From the NCBI GenBank assembly GCA_902604525.1, contig CACKYY010000006.1, positions 1 to 64,000 of the forward strand: a DNA stretch of 64,000 bases. Direction: 5' to 3'. This DNA is from an uncultured Pelagibacteraceae bacterium. Its GTDB lineage: Bacteria; Pseudomonadota; Alphaproteobacteria; Pelagibacterales; Pelagibacteraceae. The notes under the pieces were generated by a model, which saw nothing but the letters and a program-made list of their open reading frames with translations, made no database searches and was not told the origin of the DNA. The stretch's first letter is position 1, and each line of letters begins with the position of its first letter. A program made the translations under genes and the position numbers. Below are positions 25,760 through 32,803 of the stretch, piece by piece.

Positions 25760-26538
25760 TATTTATTTTTCCAGACAGGTTTCCTTTTTTCTAAAAAAGC
25801 TGAAATACCTTCTTTAGCATCCATTGCCATCATGTTAACAGTCATCATTTTACTGGTATGAGCGTATGCTTTTCTTAAAGGCATTTCTAATTGTTTGTAA
25901 AAAGTTTGTTTACCTATCTTTATTGTTAAATTAGATTTAGATGCTATTTTTTTTGCAATTTTAAGTACTTCTTTCTTAAGTCTTTGTTTTGAGAAACAGT
26001 CATTTATCAATCCAATTTCTTTTGCATAGTTTGCTTTAATAGGTTCGCCAGTTAGCAACATTTTCATCATAGGCTTTCTGTTAATTTTTCTACTTACTGC
26101 AACCATTGGTGTGCTACAAAATAAGCCAATATTAACTCCTGGTGTCGCAAATAAAGCGTCTTTAGTACTGTATGCTAGATCGCAACTTGCAACTAACTGA
26201 CAACCAGCTGCAAAAGCAGCACCGTGAACTTTTGCTATTACAGGTTTTCTACCTTCTACAATTTGAAGCATAACTTTTGAGCAAAGATTAAAAAGTTTTT
26301 GATATCTGTCTCTTTTTTTTAATCCTCTTACCTCTTTTAAATTATGACCTGCACTAAACCCTTTGCCTGCGCCTTCTATTATTATAACTTTGACTTTATT
26401 GTCAGCATCTAATTTTTTTAATGCTTTTAATAAGTCAATAAGATTTTTAAATGATAATGAATTATATGTTTTTGGTTCATTAAGTATTATTGACGAAATT
26501 TCACTATTAATTTTTATAATTTTAATATTACTAGTCAT
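25759..26538 (-). CDS. enoyl-CoA hydratase/isomerase-family protein
   Basis: A 259-aa crotonase-fold protein. The oxyanion-hole segments GKGFSAGHNLKEV (about 58-70) and KVHGAAFAAGCQLVASCDLAYST (about 103-125) are clear. The catalytic Glu typical of enoyl-CoA hydratase in the second segment is replaced in this region (AAGCQL), as in several crotonase subfamilies, so the exact reaction is open. It may act in fatty or branched acyl-CoA catabolism. It is followed directly by the small membrane protein gene. Confidence 0.85.
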   Translation of the reverse strand: MTSNIKIIKINSEISSIILNEPKTYNSLSFKNLIDLLKALKKLDADNKVKVIIIEGAGKGFSAGHNLKEVRGLKKRDRYQKLFNLCSKVMLQIVEGRKPVIAKVHGAAFAAGCQLVASCDLAYSTKDALFATPGVNIGLFCSTPMVAVSRKINRKPMMKMLLTGEPIKANYAKEIGLINDCFSKQRLKKEVLKIAKKIASKSNLTIKIGKQTFYKQLEMPLRKAYAHTSKMMTVNMMAMDAKEGISAFLEKRKPVWKNK

Positions 26539-26543
26539 TATAG

Positions 26544-26918
26544 CTATTTTAGTTTGCCTTCTTCTCTCATTTTGGCTCTAATTTTTGTCGCTGAAATTTT
26601 TTGAGTTTCTTCATCTAATACTATTTCTTCTATTTTGTATCCAACTCCCCTGCCATAACAAATATTGGTAATATTTGGCACTACCATAATTTTAAACCTA
26701 CCTTCAAATTCTGGGTTTAATCTATCTTCTATATTTTTTTTCACTGTCTCAAAATCAAATGGATTATCATCTACACCTTGTACATCTCTTATTTGAATAC
26801 AAACTTGACCTGTTTTTTTAATAATTTCCTTAAATAAAGTATAATGACCATCATGAAATGGTTGCCATCTTCCAAGCATTTGTGCTGTTGGTTTTTTATT
26901 ATCCCATTGATATGTCAT
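26544..26918 (-). CDS. small nucleotidyltransferase-family protein (cytidylyltransferase-like)
   Basis: A 124-aa protein with the nucleotidyltransferase signature GRWQPFHDGH at 16-25 (an HxGH variant) and ISATKIR near 109-115, matching the ISxTxxR element of the family. It would activate a small phosphorylated substrate with a nucleotide. It is short even for this group but has both motifs. With the frameshift upstream corrected, the preceding kinase stop overlaps its ATG (ATGA), which suggests paired enzymes. Substrate unknown. Confidence 0.78.
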   Translation of the reverse strand: MTYQWDNKKPTAQMLGRWQPFHDGHYTLFKEIIKKTGQVCIQIRDVQGVDDNPFDFETVKKNIEDRLNPEFEGRFKIMVVPNITNICYGRGVGYKIEEIVLDEETQKISATKIRAKMREEGKLK

Positions 26919-27326
26919 TTTTTGATCTCCTTAACAATTTTTAAAGCCCAATTCTTAGCATCTTGAGTAGTAACATGGTAATTAAATGTTTTTTGGCTTT
27001 ACAAACATTTGATTAGTATCATCAAAACGTCCTTCTTTAATTGTATCTACCCAAATTATGAAATCTGCTGGGAATAAGCTTCTCGCTTCTGGAGTGGGTG
27101 CTATGAAATCTGCAATAACATAATGACCTTCACCTTTTAACTTTAAGGCGAACTCAGCCATTCTTTTTGCTTGTCTAATCCTTCCTTCTTTTGAGAAATC
27201 CCAATCATCTGCTGCTTTTCTAACTTCGTCAGCATTTAATCTTTTAGCATTTAAATACGGCGCTATTTCATTTGCTAAAGTTGTTTTACCTGCACCAGGT
27301 AATCCCATTACCAAAATTATTTTCAT
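26915..27326 (-). CDS. adenylylsulfate-kinase-like P-loop kinase, frameshifted in a homopolymer near the C-terminus
   Basis: The intact part shows Walker A GLPGAGKTT at 8-16 and an APS-kinase-like layout (LNADEVRKAADDWDFS, EGHYVIADFIAPTPEAR, FIIWVDT). The frame stops at 26982 after MFVKPKNI. A run of six As (T6 at 26989-26994, plus strand) precedes the stop. Adding one A continues the frame as KTFNYHVTTQDAKNWALKI and ends in KEIKK with TGA at 26917-26915, giving about 137 aa and an ATGA overlap with the next gene. This strongly suggests a one-base artefact or recent slip. It would phosphorylate a small alcohol or sulfonyl-type substrate; true substrate unknown. Confidence 0.75.
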
Positions 27327-27949
27327 TTTACCTTATATAATCCTAGCCAAGCATTTACATCTTTACTCGCTATATAATCAGATTTAAAAAATTCCATTTC
27401 CGACCATTTGTTGTTTGCTTTTAAATCTAAAATTTTTTTATCAAAACCATAGTCTTTATAAATTCCTTCGTTTATTGTAAAACAAATTAAACCACCAGGT
27501 TTTGTTATTCTTATAAATTCATCTAACGCATCAGATTTAACGTGTCCAAACGTAAAAGTTCCAACACACATAACACTATCATAAAGATTATCACTTAATT
27601 CAATACGTTTGTTTAAATTAATCTTAAATAATTTTTGATATAAATTTTTTGGTACTGTGTCTAATAACTTTTGTGAAAGATCAGCACCATGAAAGTTTTC
27701 ATAACCAAATTTTTTAAGTTCTAGTCCTACTAATCCTGTTCCACATCCTGCATCAAAAAAAAGTGAATCTTTATTAACTAGATATTTTTTTATTACTTCA
27801 ACAGTTTCTTTGGGACCTGTATAGTTCCAGTCAACCATATCTCTATTATATTTATCTTCTTCTCCCCATTCATCATAATACCTCATCACTTCCTCAGTAG
27901 TCTTGAGTTTGTAAATTGGAACTTTATTACCCACATCTTTTAGTGCCAT
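27323..27949 (-). CDS. class I SAM-dependent methyltransferase
   Basis: A 208-aa methyltransferase. SAM-binding motif I is FFDAGCGTGLVG at 64-75, with the acidic residue of motif II in NFHGADLSQ and IRITKPGGLICFT as the post-II region. It overlaps the P-loop kinase gene by 4 bp, so kinase, nucleotidyltransferase and methyltransferase are likely made together. The acceptor substrate is not evident. Confidence 0.82.
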   Translation of the reverse strand: MALKDVGNKVPIYKLKTTEEVMRYYDEWGEEDKYNRDMVDWNYTGPKETVEVIKKYLVNKDSLFFDAGCGTGLVGLELKKFGYENFHGADLSQKLLDTVPKNLYQKLFKINLNKRIELSDNLYDSVMCVGTFTFGHVKSDALDEFIRITKPGGLICFTINEGIYKDYGFDKKILDLKANNKWSEMEFFKSDYIASKDVNAWLGLYKVK

Positions 27950-27955
27950 AAAATT

Positions 27956-29173
27956 TTATCCTATTAAATTATGAGCTACCCATTTGTGAAATTGATGGGT
28001 TGGTTGATCCATTATTGGTGAAAAATTTCCTCCATTGTAAACAGGTGAATTTCTACCCTCTTGCATCCCTTCAACTGCATTTATATCCTCTAACATTACA
28101 TCTTTCCAAAATTTTAAATTTTGTTTTCTCATTTCTTTTAATTGTTCACCGTTTGCACTCTCTTCTCCAACATAATACATTTGCATATGTTCTTTTGTTT
28201 TATTCATTGCTAAAGGTTCTAACCAAAAAACATAAAAATGATCTACATGCAAACCAATCATAACATTTGGGAATAGAGCTATGTATTCAGAATTTTTTAA
28301 CATACTTTTTTCCCAATTAGGAAATGTATCAAAAATTTTATTACCTTTAACAATTTGATCATATTTTTTACTTCCTTGTCCAGCAAATCGATTTGGTAAA
28401 CCTTGAATGTGATAATGATCATTAATGTTAGATATTTTATTTAGTTCAGGATGAATTGTTGGCAAATGATAGCTTTCGCAATAATTTTCTATAGCAAATT
28501 TCCAATTGGTTTTTACTTCTAGGCTGAAGTAACCATAGTCATCTGATTTTACTATTAAACTTTGATCATCTTTATTTATGAATTTCGACCATCTTTCTTC
28601 GAGAGGTTTGATGTACTGGTCAAAATCTAACTCATTTGAGTTAATATTTACAAATACTATATCCATCCAAAGTTTAGTTTTAACTTCTTTTAAATTACTC
28701 TTTGTTTTATTGAAGTTTGTAGACTGATGATTATTTAGGCCACCAATATGAGGAGTTGCAACTAATTTTCCATTAAAATCATAAGCCCAAGAATGATAAG
28801 GGCATCTAATAACATTTTTTAACTTGCAAGCCTTATCCAGAAGTTTAAATCCCCTATGACTACAGACATTGTGAAAAACTCTTACATCCATGCTTTTGTC
28901 TCTGATTAATATCAAAGGAATCCCGAGTAGATTGTAGGGTTTGGCATCTCCAATTTTTGGAATTGAGCTTCCAACCCCAATTGCTGTCCATTTATTATAA
29001 AAAATTTTTTCCTTTTCGTGAGCCAAATAGTCTTGATTTGTATAGCACTCATTAGGCAAGCCATTTGCTACTTCTATTGGCTTGTCTACATTGTTGATTT
29101 TTTCAATATCTAGTATCTTTGATAAGGGTAAATTTTTAAGATTCTGATGCACAAAAAAAATTATCATTCGCAT
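27956..29173 (-). CDS. Rieske non-haem iron oxygenase, alpha subunit
   Basis: About 405 aa from the ATG at 29173; an upstream TTG at 29188 would add five residues and a later GTG at 29152 is possible. The Rieske [2Fe-2S] motif is NVCSHRG ... RCPYHSW (C104, H106, C124, H127). The mononuclear iron site is ENYCESYHLPTIHPEL (H236, H241). The ring-hydroxylating oxygenase fold includes quaternary-amine oxygenases such as glycine betaine and carnitine monooxygenases. Given the nearby betaine-derived chemistry, a methylamine/betaine substrate is possible but unproven. No reductase partner is adjacent. Confidence 0.85.
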   Translation of the reverse strand: MRMIIFFVHQNLKNLPLSKILDIEKINNVDKPIEVANGLPNECYTNQDYLAHEKEKIFYNKWTAIGVGSSIPKIGDAKPYNLLGIPLILIRDKSMDVRVFHNVCSHRGFKLLDKACKLKNVIRCPYHSWAYDFNGKLVATPHIGGLNNHQSTNFNKTKSNLKEVKTKLWMDIVFVNINSNELDFDQYIKPLEERWSKFINKDDQSLIVKSDDYGYFSLEVKTNWKFAIENYCESYHLPTIHPELNKISNINDHYHIQGLPNRFAGQGSKKYDQIVKGNKIFDTFPNWEKSMLKNSEYIALFPNVMIGLHVDHFYVFWLEPLAMNKTKEHMQMYYVGEESANGEQLKEMRKQNLKFWKDVMLEDINAVEGMQEGRNSPVYNGGNFSPIMDQPTHQFHKWVAHNLIG

Positions 29174-29254
29174 AAATTTTGGCAACAAATTTCATTAAGA
29201 TAGATAGATGAATTTCTTTGACAGCTTTTTGAAAACAGATAATGATCTGAAAAA

Positions 29255-29983
29255 ATGAATTTTTCTCTAGAAATTGGACCAAAGACGGAAGTTGATGTAG
29301 TCCCTGCATTAAGTGATGTTTACATCACTATGTTGCCAGGTGGAGATTATAGAGAAACTGCAGAAAAGGCTTCTGAACTTGTTAGAAAAGGATTTAATCC
29401 AGTGCCTCACTTTCCAGCTCGATCGATGCAAGATGAAAAGGAACTTAAAGATTATGTTTCCAGATGTAAGGACGGTGGAGTTAAACAAGTTTTAATTATT
29501 GGTGGTGGTAGAGAGCCTGCAGGAAAATTTGACAGTTCATTTCAGCTTTTAGAAACAGGATATTTCGAAAAAATGAAAATAGGAATAGCTGGACATCCTG
29601 AAGGGAGTCCTGATATATCCGACTCAGAATTAGAAAAAGCTATGATAGATAAAAAGCCTTATGCTGATTATATCGTAACTCAATGGTTACTTGATCCTCA
29701 GCCTATTATAGATTTTATTTCTAAACAAAGCGTACCAGTTCATGTTGGAATTACTGGGCCATTAAAAATATCTAGCTTGATCAAGTTTGCTAATATTGTT
29801 GGGGCAAAAAATTCTATTAACTTTCTTAAATCTAATTTTACTAAGGCGTTAGATTTATTGAAACCTAAAGACCCTAATGATTTAATTGGGAAAGTTAAAT
29901 CGCATACTGATAACTTCCACATTTATACATTCGGCGGCTTGAAGGAAACTAACAAGTGGTTGAAGGAGAATAGTTATGTCTAA
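29255..29983 (+). CDS. methylenetetrahydrofolate reductase-like protein (short MetF)
   Basis: A 242-aa MetF-family TIM-barrel protein: MNFSLEIGPKTEVDVVPAL at the start, FNPVPHFPARSMQDEKEL, GGGREPAGKF, IGIAGHPEGSPD and VPVHVGITGPLKISSLIKFA. It is shorter than canonical MetF (about 290 aa). It overlaps the GcvT-family gene by 8 bp. Such MetF-like genes accompany THF-dependent demethylases, where they handle methyl- or methylene-THF. The inferred role is recycling the methyl group removed by its partner. Confidence 0.85.
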   Translation: MNFSLEIGPKTEVDVVPALSDVYITMLPGGDYRETAEKASELVRKGFNPVPHFPARSMQDEKELKDYVSRCKDGGVKQVLIIGGGREPAGKFDSSFQLLETGYFEKMKIGIAGHPEGSPDISDSELEKAMIDKKPYADYIVTQWLLDPQPIIDFISKQSVPVHVGITGPLKISSLIKFANIVGAKNSINFLKSNFTKALDLLKPKDPNDLIGKVKSHTDNFHIYTFGGLKETNKWLKENSYV

Positions 29984-31334
29984 TGAATTTGACTATACTA
30001 AATTAAAACATGTTACTTCTGTTGATCAATCAGACAGAGAAGTACCATACAATTTACGACAAAGTGGGCCAACAAAAGTTGAAATGTTAATTTCAACAAG
30101 AGTGAGAAAATCACCGTATTGGCATTTATCAATGCAGGCAGGATGTTGGAGAGCAACTGTCTATAACCGTATTTATCATCCAAGAGGTTATGTAAAACCT
30201 GAAGATGGTGGTGCAATGGTAGAATATGATGCGATTGTTAATCATGTAACTATGTGGAATGTTGCTGTTGAAAGACAAATAAGAGTAAAGGGTCCAGATG
30301 CAGAAAAATTTACTGATTATGTAATCACACGAGATGCAACTAAAATTTCTCCAATGAGAGCAAGGTATGTAATTTTATGTAATGCTTATGGAGGTGTCTT
30401 AAATGATCCAATTCTATTAAGAATTTCTGAAGATGAATTTTGGTTTTCTTTATCAGATTCTGATATTGGAATGTATTTGCAAGGCGTAAATGCGGATGGA
30501 AGATTTAATTGCACAGTAGAAGAGATTGACGCATGTCCAGTGCAAATCCAAGGTCCTAAATCAAAAGCTTTAATGAAAGACCTTTGTGGAGATCAAGTAG
30601 ACTTTGATAACATGCCTTTTTATGGATTGGCGGAAGCAAATATAGGCGGAAGAAGTTGTGTTATTTCACAGTCTGGTTTTTCTGGGGAGGCTGGTTATGA
30701 AATATATTTAAGAAATGCAACTCTATATGCTGAAGATATGTGGAATTCTGTTCTTAAAGCAGGGAAAAAACATAACCTCATGGTTATTGCACCAGCACAC
30801 CACAGAAGAATTCAAGCAGGTATTCTTTCTTGGGGACAAGACATGGACCAGCAACATAATCCTTTTCAGTGTAACCTGGGATATCAAGTTTCTTTATCTG
30901 GAAAAGGAGAGTGGAATAAAAAAGGAGATTATGTAGGAAAATCGGCTTTAGAAAAAATGAAAGCAGATCTTGTTGATGGAAAAAAACCATATAAACTTCA
31001 ATTAGTTGGTTTAGAGTTTGGTGGTAAACCAATTGAAGATTATGCACCTGATTTTTGGTTAGTTTCCCCTGAAAGTGGTGGTGATCCTGTAGGATTTATT
31101 ACTTCTCCTTGGTATCATCCTGAAAAAAAACAAAACATTGCAATGGGATATGTGCCATTTGATGGAACTCTAAATGCGAATGGTTTTCCAAAAGGTAAGG
31201 TTGGGACAAAATTTAAAGTGCACTTACCTGAACAATACTCTGAAAAAGCTGGAGTTCCAGTTGACGCAGTTGTAGTTGATATTCCATTTAAAGAGTCTTT
31301 TAATGCTAACACAAGAGAAGTTGTAAAAGGCTAA
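29976..31334 (+). CDS. GcvT/DmdA-family THF-dependent aminomethyl- or demethyltransferase
   Basis: A 452-aa protein of the GcvT superfamily. WNVAVERQIRVKGPDAEKFTDYVITRD and YVILCNAYGGVLNDPILLRIS match the folate-binding first half, and SQSGFSGEAGYEIYL the later THF-site region. It is longer than DmdA (about 370 aa) and GcvT, closer to LigM-type O-demethylases in length, and has an N-terminal extension ending near VYNRIYHPRGY. Paired with a MetF-like gene, it probably demethylates an unidentified methylated substrate onto THF. Its substrate could be a methoxy compound, DMSP-like sulfonium or methylamine. Confidence 0.8.
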   Translation: MSNEFDYTKLKHVTSVDQSDREVPYNLRQSGPTKVEMLISTRVRKSPYWHLSMQAGCWRATVYNRIYHPRGYVKPEDGGAMVEYDAIVNHVTMWNVAVERQIRVKGPDAEKFTDYVITRDATKISPMRARYVILCNAYGGVLNDPILLRISEDEFWFSLSDSDIGMYLQGVNADGRFNCTVEEIDACPVQIQGPKSKALMKDLCGDQVDFDNMPFYGLAEANIGGRSCVISQSGFSGEAGYEIYLRNATLYAEDMWNSVLKAGKKHNLMVIAPAHHRRIQAGILSWGQDMDQQHNPFQCNLGYQVSLSGKGEWNKKGDYVGKSALEKMKADLVDGKKPYKLQLVGLEFGGKPIEDYAPDFWLVSPESGGDPVGFITSPWYHPEKKQNIAMGYVPFDGTLNANGFPKGKVGTKFKVHLPEQYSEKAGVPVDAVVVDIPFKESFNANTREVVKG

Positions 31335-31342
31335 AAATATTA

Positions 31343-31368
31343 TGGGGAAGTTAAGTTTAGCTTCCCCA
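31343..31368 (+). terminator. hairpin after the GcvT-family gene
   Basis: TGGGGAAG (31343-31350) pairs with CTTCCCCA (31361-31368), an 8-bp GC-rich stem in AT-rich DNA, 9 bp after the stop codon. No U-tract follows, but the position favours a terminator separating the demethylase pair from the small membrane protein gene. Confidence 0.6.
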
Positions 31369-31376
31369 CAAAATCA

Positions 31377-31487
31377 ATGACAAAAGGTTTTTTAATTGTA
31401 ATTTGCATTACTATTGCGATTGCTTTAATAATATTTCCTTTGATAGTTTCTTATAAAGCACAAAAAAATAAAAAGAATAGAAATTAA
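31377..31487 (+). CDS. 36-aa single-span membrane protein
   Basis: ATG at 31377 opens 36 codons: MTKGFLIVICITIAIALIIF, then PLIVSYKAQKNKKNRN. It has one hydrophobic span (about 4-24) followed by a basic tail. The stop shares an A with the ATG of the next gene (TAATG), a strong sign of a real translated unit. No family is recognised. It could be an accessory subunit or small regulator for the downstream Yip1-like protein. Confidence 0.6.
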   Translation: MTKGFLIVICITIAIALIIFPLIVSYKAQKNKKNRN

Positions 31488-32032
31488 TGTTTGGAGAATT
31501 TTTAAATATAATTGTCAGATCAATAAAATTAGACAAAACCCTTTATTCAGATAATAAAAATTTTGCTGAAGCCTCAATTTATTTTGCAGGTATTATAATG
31601 ATTTTAGATGGTATAGCTGGAGCAGTTGCAGCAAATACAATCATTAAAACTGCAATTGCAATGTCTGGCCTTACTGCAATTATTACCTGGTTGATTTGGG
31701 CAATTTTTATTTATGTGATCGGAGTAAAACTTTTTCCAGACAAGCAAACTAAAGTTTCATTTAAAAAAGTTTTAACTGCAGTTGGTTATGCGCATGCTCC
31801 AGGATTACTAAGATTCTTTGCAGTAACTCCAGACTTAATGATACCAATAATTTTTCTTACACAATTTTGGATATTTGCTGGTTTAATTATTTCAACAAAA
31901 CAAATTCTAAATTTAAAATCTAATTTCAAATCTTTTGGAATTATTCTTTTATCTTTCTTAATTATAGCTTTTTTATCTATTTCTTTTGTGATGAGCAGAA
32001 TGAATATGCTGCCAGTTAATCAAATAAGTTAA
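31487..32032 (+). CDS. Yip1-domain membrane protein
   Basis: A 181-aa polytopic protein with about five hydrophobic segments and the Yip1/YIP1-family arrangement (SIYFAGIIMILDGIAGAVAAN, WLIWAIFIYVIGVKLF, TAVGYAHAPGLLRFF). The GYAHAP motif in the middle is typical. Function in bacteria is unknown. It overlaps the stop of the opposite-strand 55-aa gene by 4 bp. Confidence 0.82.
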   Translation: MFGEFLNIIVRSIKLDKTLYSDNKNFAEASIYFAGIIMILDGIAGAVAANTIIKTAIAMSGLTAIITWLIWAIFIYVIGVKLFPDKQTKVSFKKVLTAVGYAHAPGLLRFFAVTPDLMIPIIFLTQFWIFAGLIISTKQILNLKSNFKSFGIILLSFLIIAFLSISFVMSRMNMLPVNQIS

Positions 32033-32196
32033 AGTGGAAAAATAGTTTTTGAAACCCTACAAGATTTACAAAGTTTGAACCCTGTCATTATAAGATTTTG
32101 AAATACACTTTCATCCTCTTTTCTACATTCATCACAGATATTATCAAAATCATTGCTATTATTATCTTTAAAATCTTTATCTAAATCTTTAGTCAT
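32029..32196 (-). CDS. 55-aa zinc-ribbon-like protein
   Basis: ATG at 32196 opens 55 codons: an acidic N-terminus (MTKDLDKDFKDNNSND), then CDEC, and later CKSC. The two CxxC pairs with about 20 residues between them look like a small zinc ribbon. It overlaps the end of the DUF3726 gene by 8 bp, which supports operon membership. I do not recognise the family. It may be a metal-binding partner of the 553-aa and DUF3726 proteins. Confidence 0.65.
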   Translation of the reverse strand: MTKDLDKDFKDNNSNDFDNICDECRKEDESVFQNLIMTGFKLCKSCRVSKTIFPL

Positions 32197-32800
32197 TATC
32201 TGTTAATCCTGCTCCAGCAGCAACTTTTTTTAGACTATCAGTTTCTTCAACAAAAGTGTTCTCGGATAATCTATATAAACTTTTCCATTCCTCTTCATTA
32301 AAGTTATCTTTATTATCAATAAAATTTATCTCTAAGTTTTTTGAATTTTTAGGAAATTCTAAATTTAAAAAGTTAGAATAAATATTTACATTTAAATTTA
32401 GGAAAATTTCTTTCTCATCAAATTTAACATTAATTTTTTTACCACTAATTTCTGAAGATCTACTCAAAAATGATAAAAAAATAATTGGGTAAGCGATGTT
32501 TGAGAAATAAATTTTTTCATAATTTTCGACTATATTTAATTGATCTAAAAAACTAATTCCTAAAATGATTGGGCAATAAGGATTTGATGAAGAAGAATTT
32601 GACTGATTTATTAAACCTAAGTTCTCATACTTATTTTTTTTCTTATCGTTAAAATAAGAGTTTAAATGCTTAATGCCGGGTAAACCAAACATCTCTAATT
32701 GTCTTATACATTTTCCAATTTCCTCAGCTTCACCCCATGAAAATCCAGCAGCTTTTGATGCTCTTTTAGCCGTAGTTTCAATCTCGCTTAAAGATTTCAT
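32189..32800 (-). CDS. DUF3726-family protein
   Basis: A 203-aa soluble protein. The N-terminal MKSLSEIETTAKRASKAAGF, followed by SWGEAEEIGKCIRQLEMFGLPG, matches the pattern of DUF3726. Function is unknown. The rest of the sequence is variable and rich in Asn/Ser/Lys, with a C-terminal SLKKVAAGAGLTDND. It starts 3 bp after the 553-aa gene ends and overlaps the zinc-ribbon gene, so it is in the middle of a four-gene operon. Confidence 0.75.
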   Translation of the reverse strand: MKSLSEIETTAKRASKAAGFSWGEAEEIGKCIRQLEMFGLPGIKHLNSYFNDKKKNKYENLGLINQSNSSSSNPYCPIILGISFLDQLNIVENYEKIYFSNIAYPIIFLSFLSRSSEISGKKINVKFDEKEIFLNLNVNIYSNFLNLEFPKNSKNLEINFIDNKDNFNEEEWKSLYRLSENTFVEETDSLKKVAAGAGLTDND

Positions 32801-32803
32801 TTT

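Noticed and set aside
29976-31334. DMSP demethylase (dmdA) assignment
   Set aside because: The protein is about 80 residues longer than DmdA and its opening and several motifs differ, so only GcvT/DmdA-family membership is claimed.
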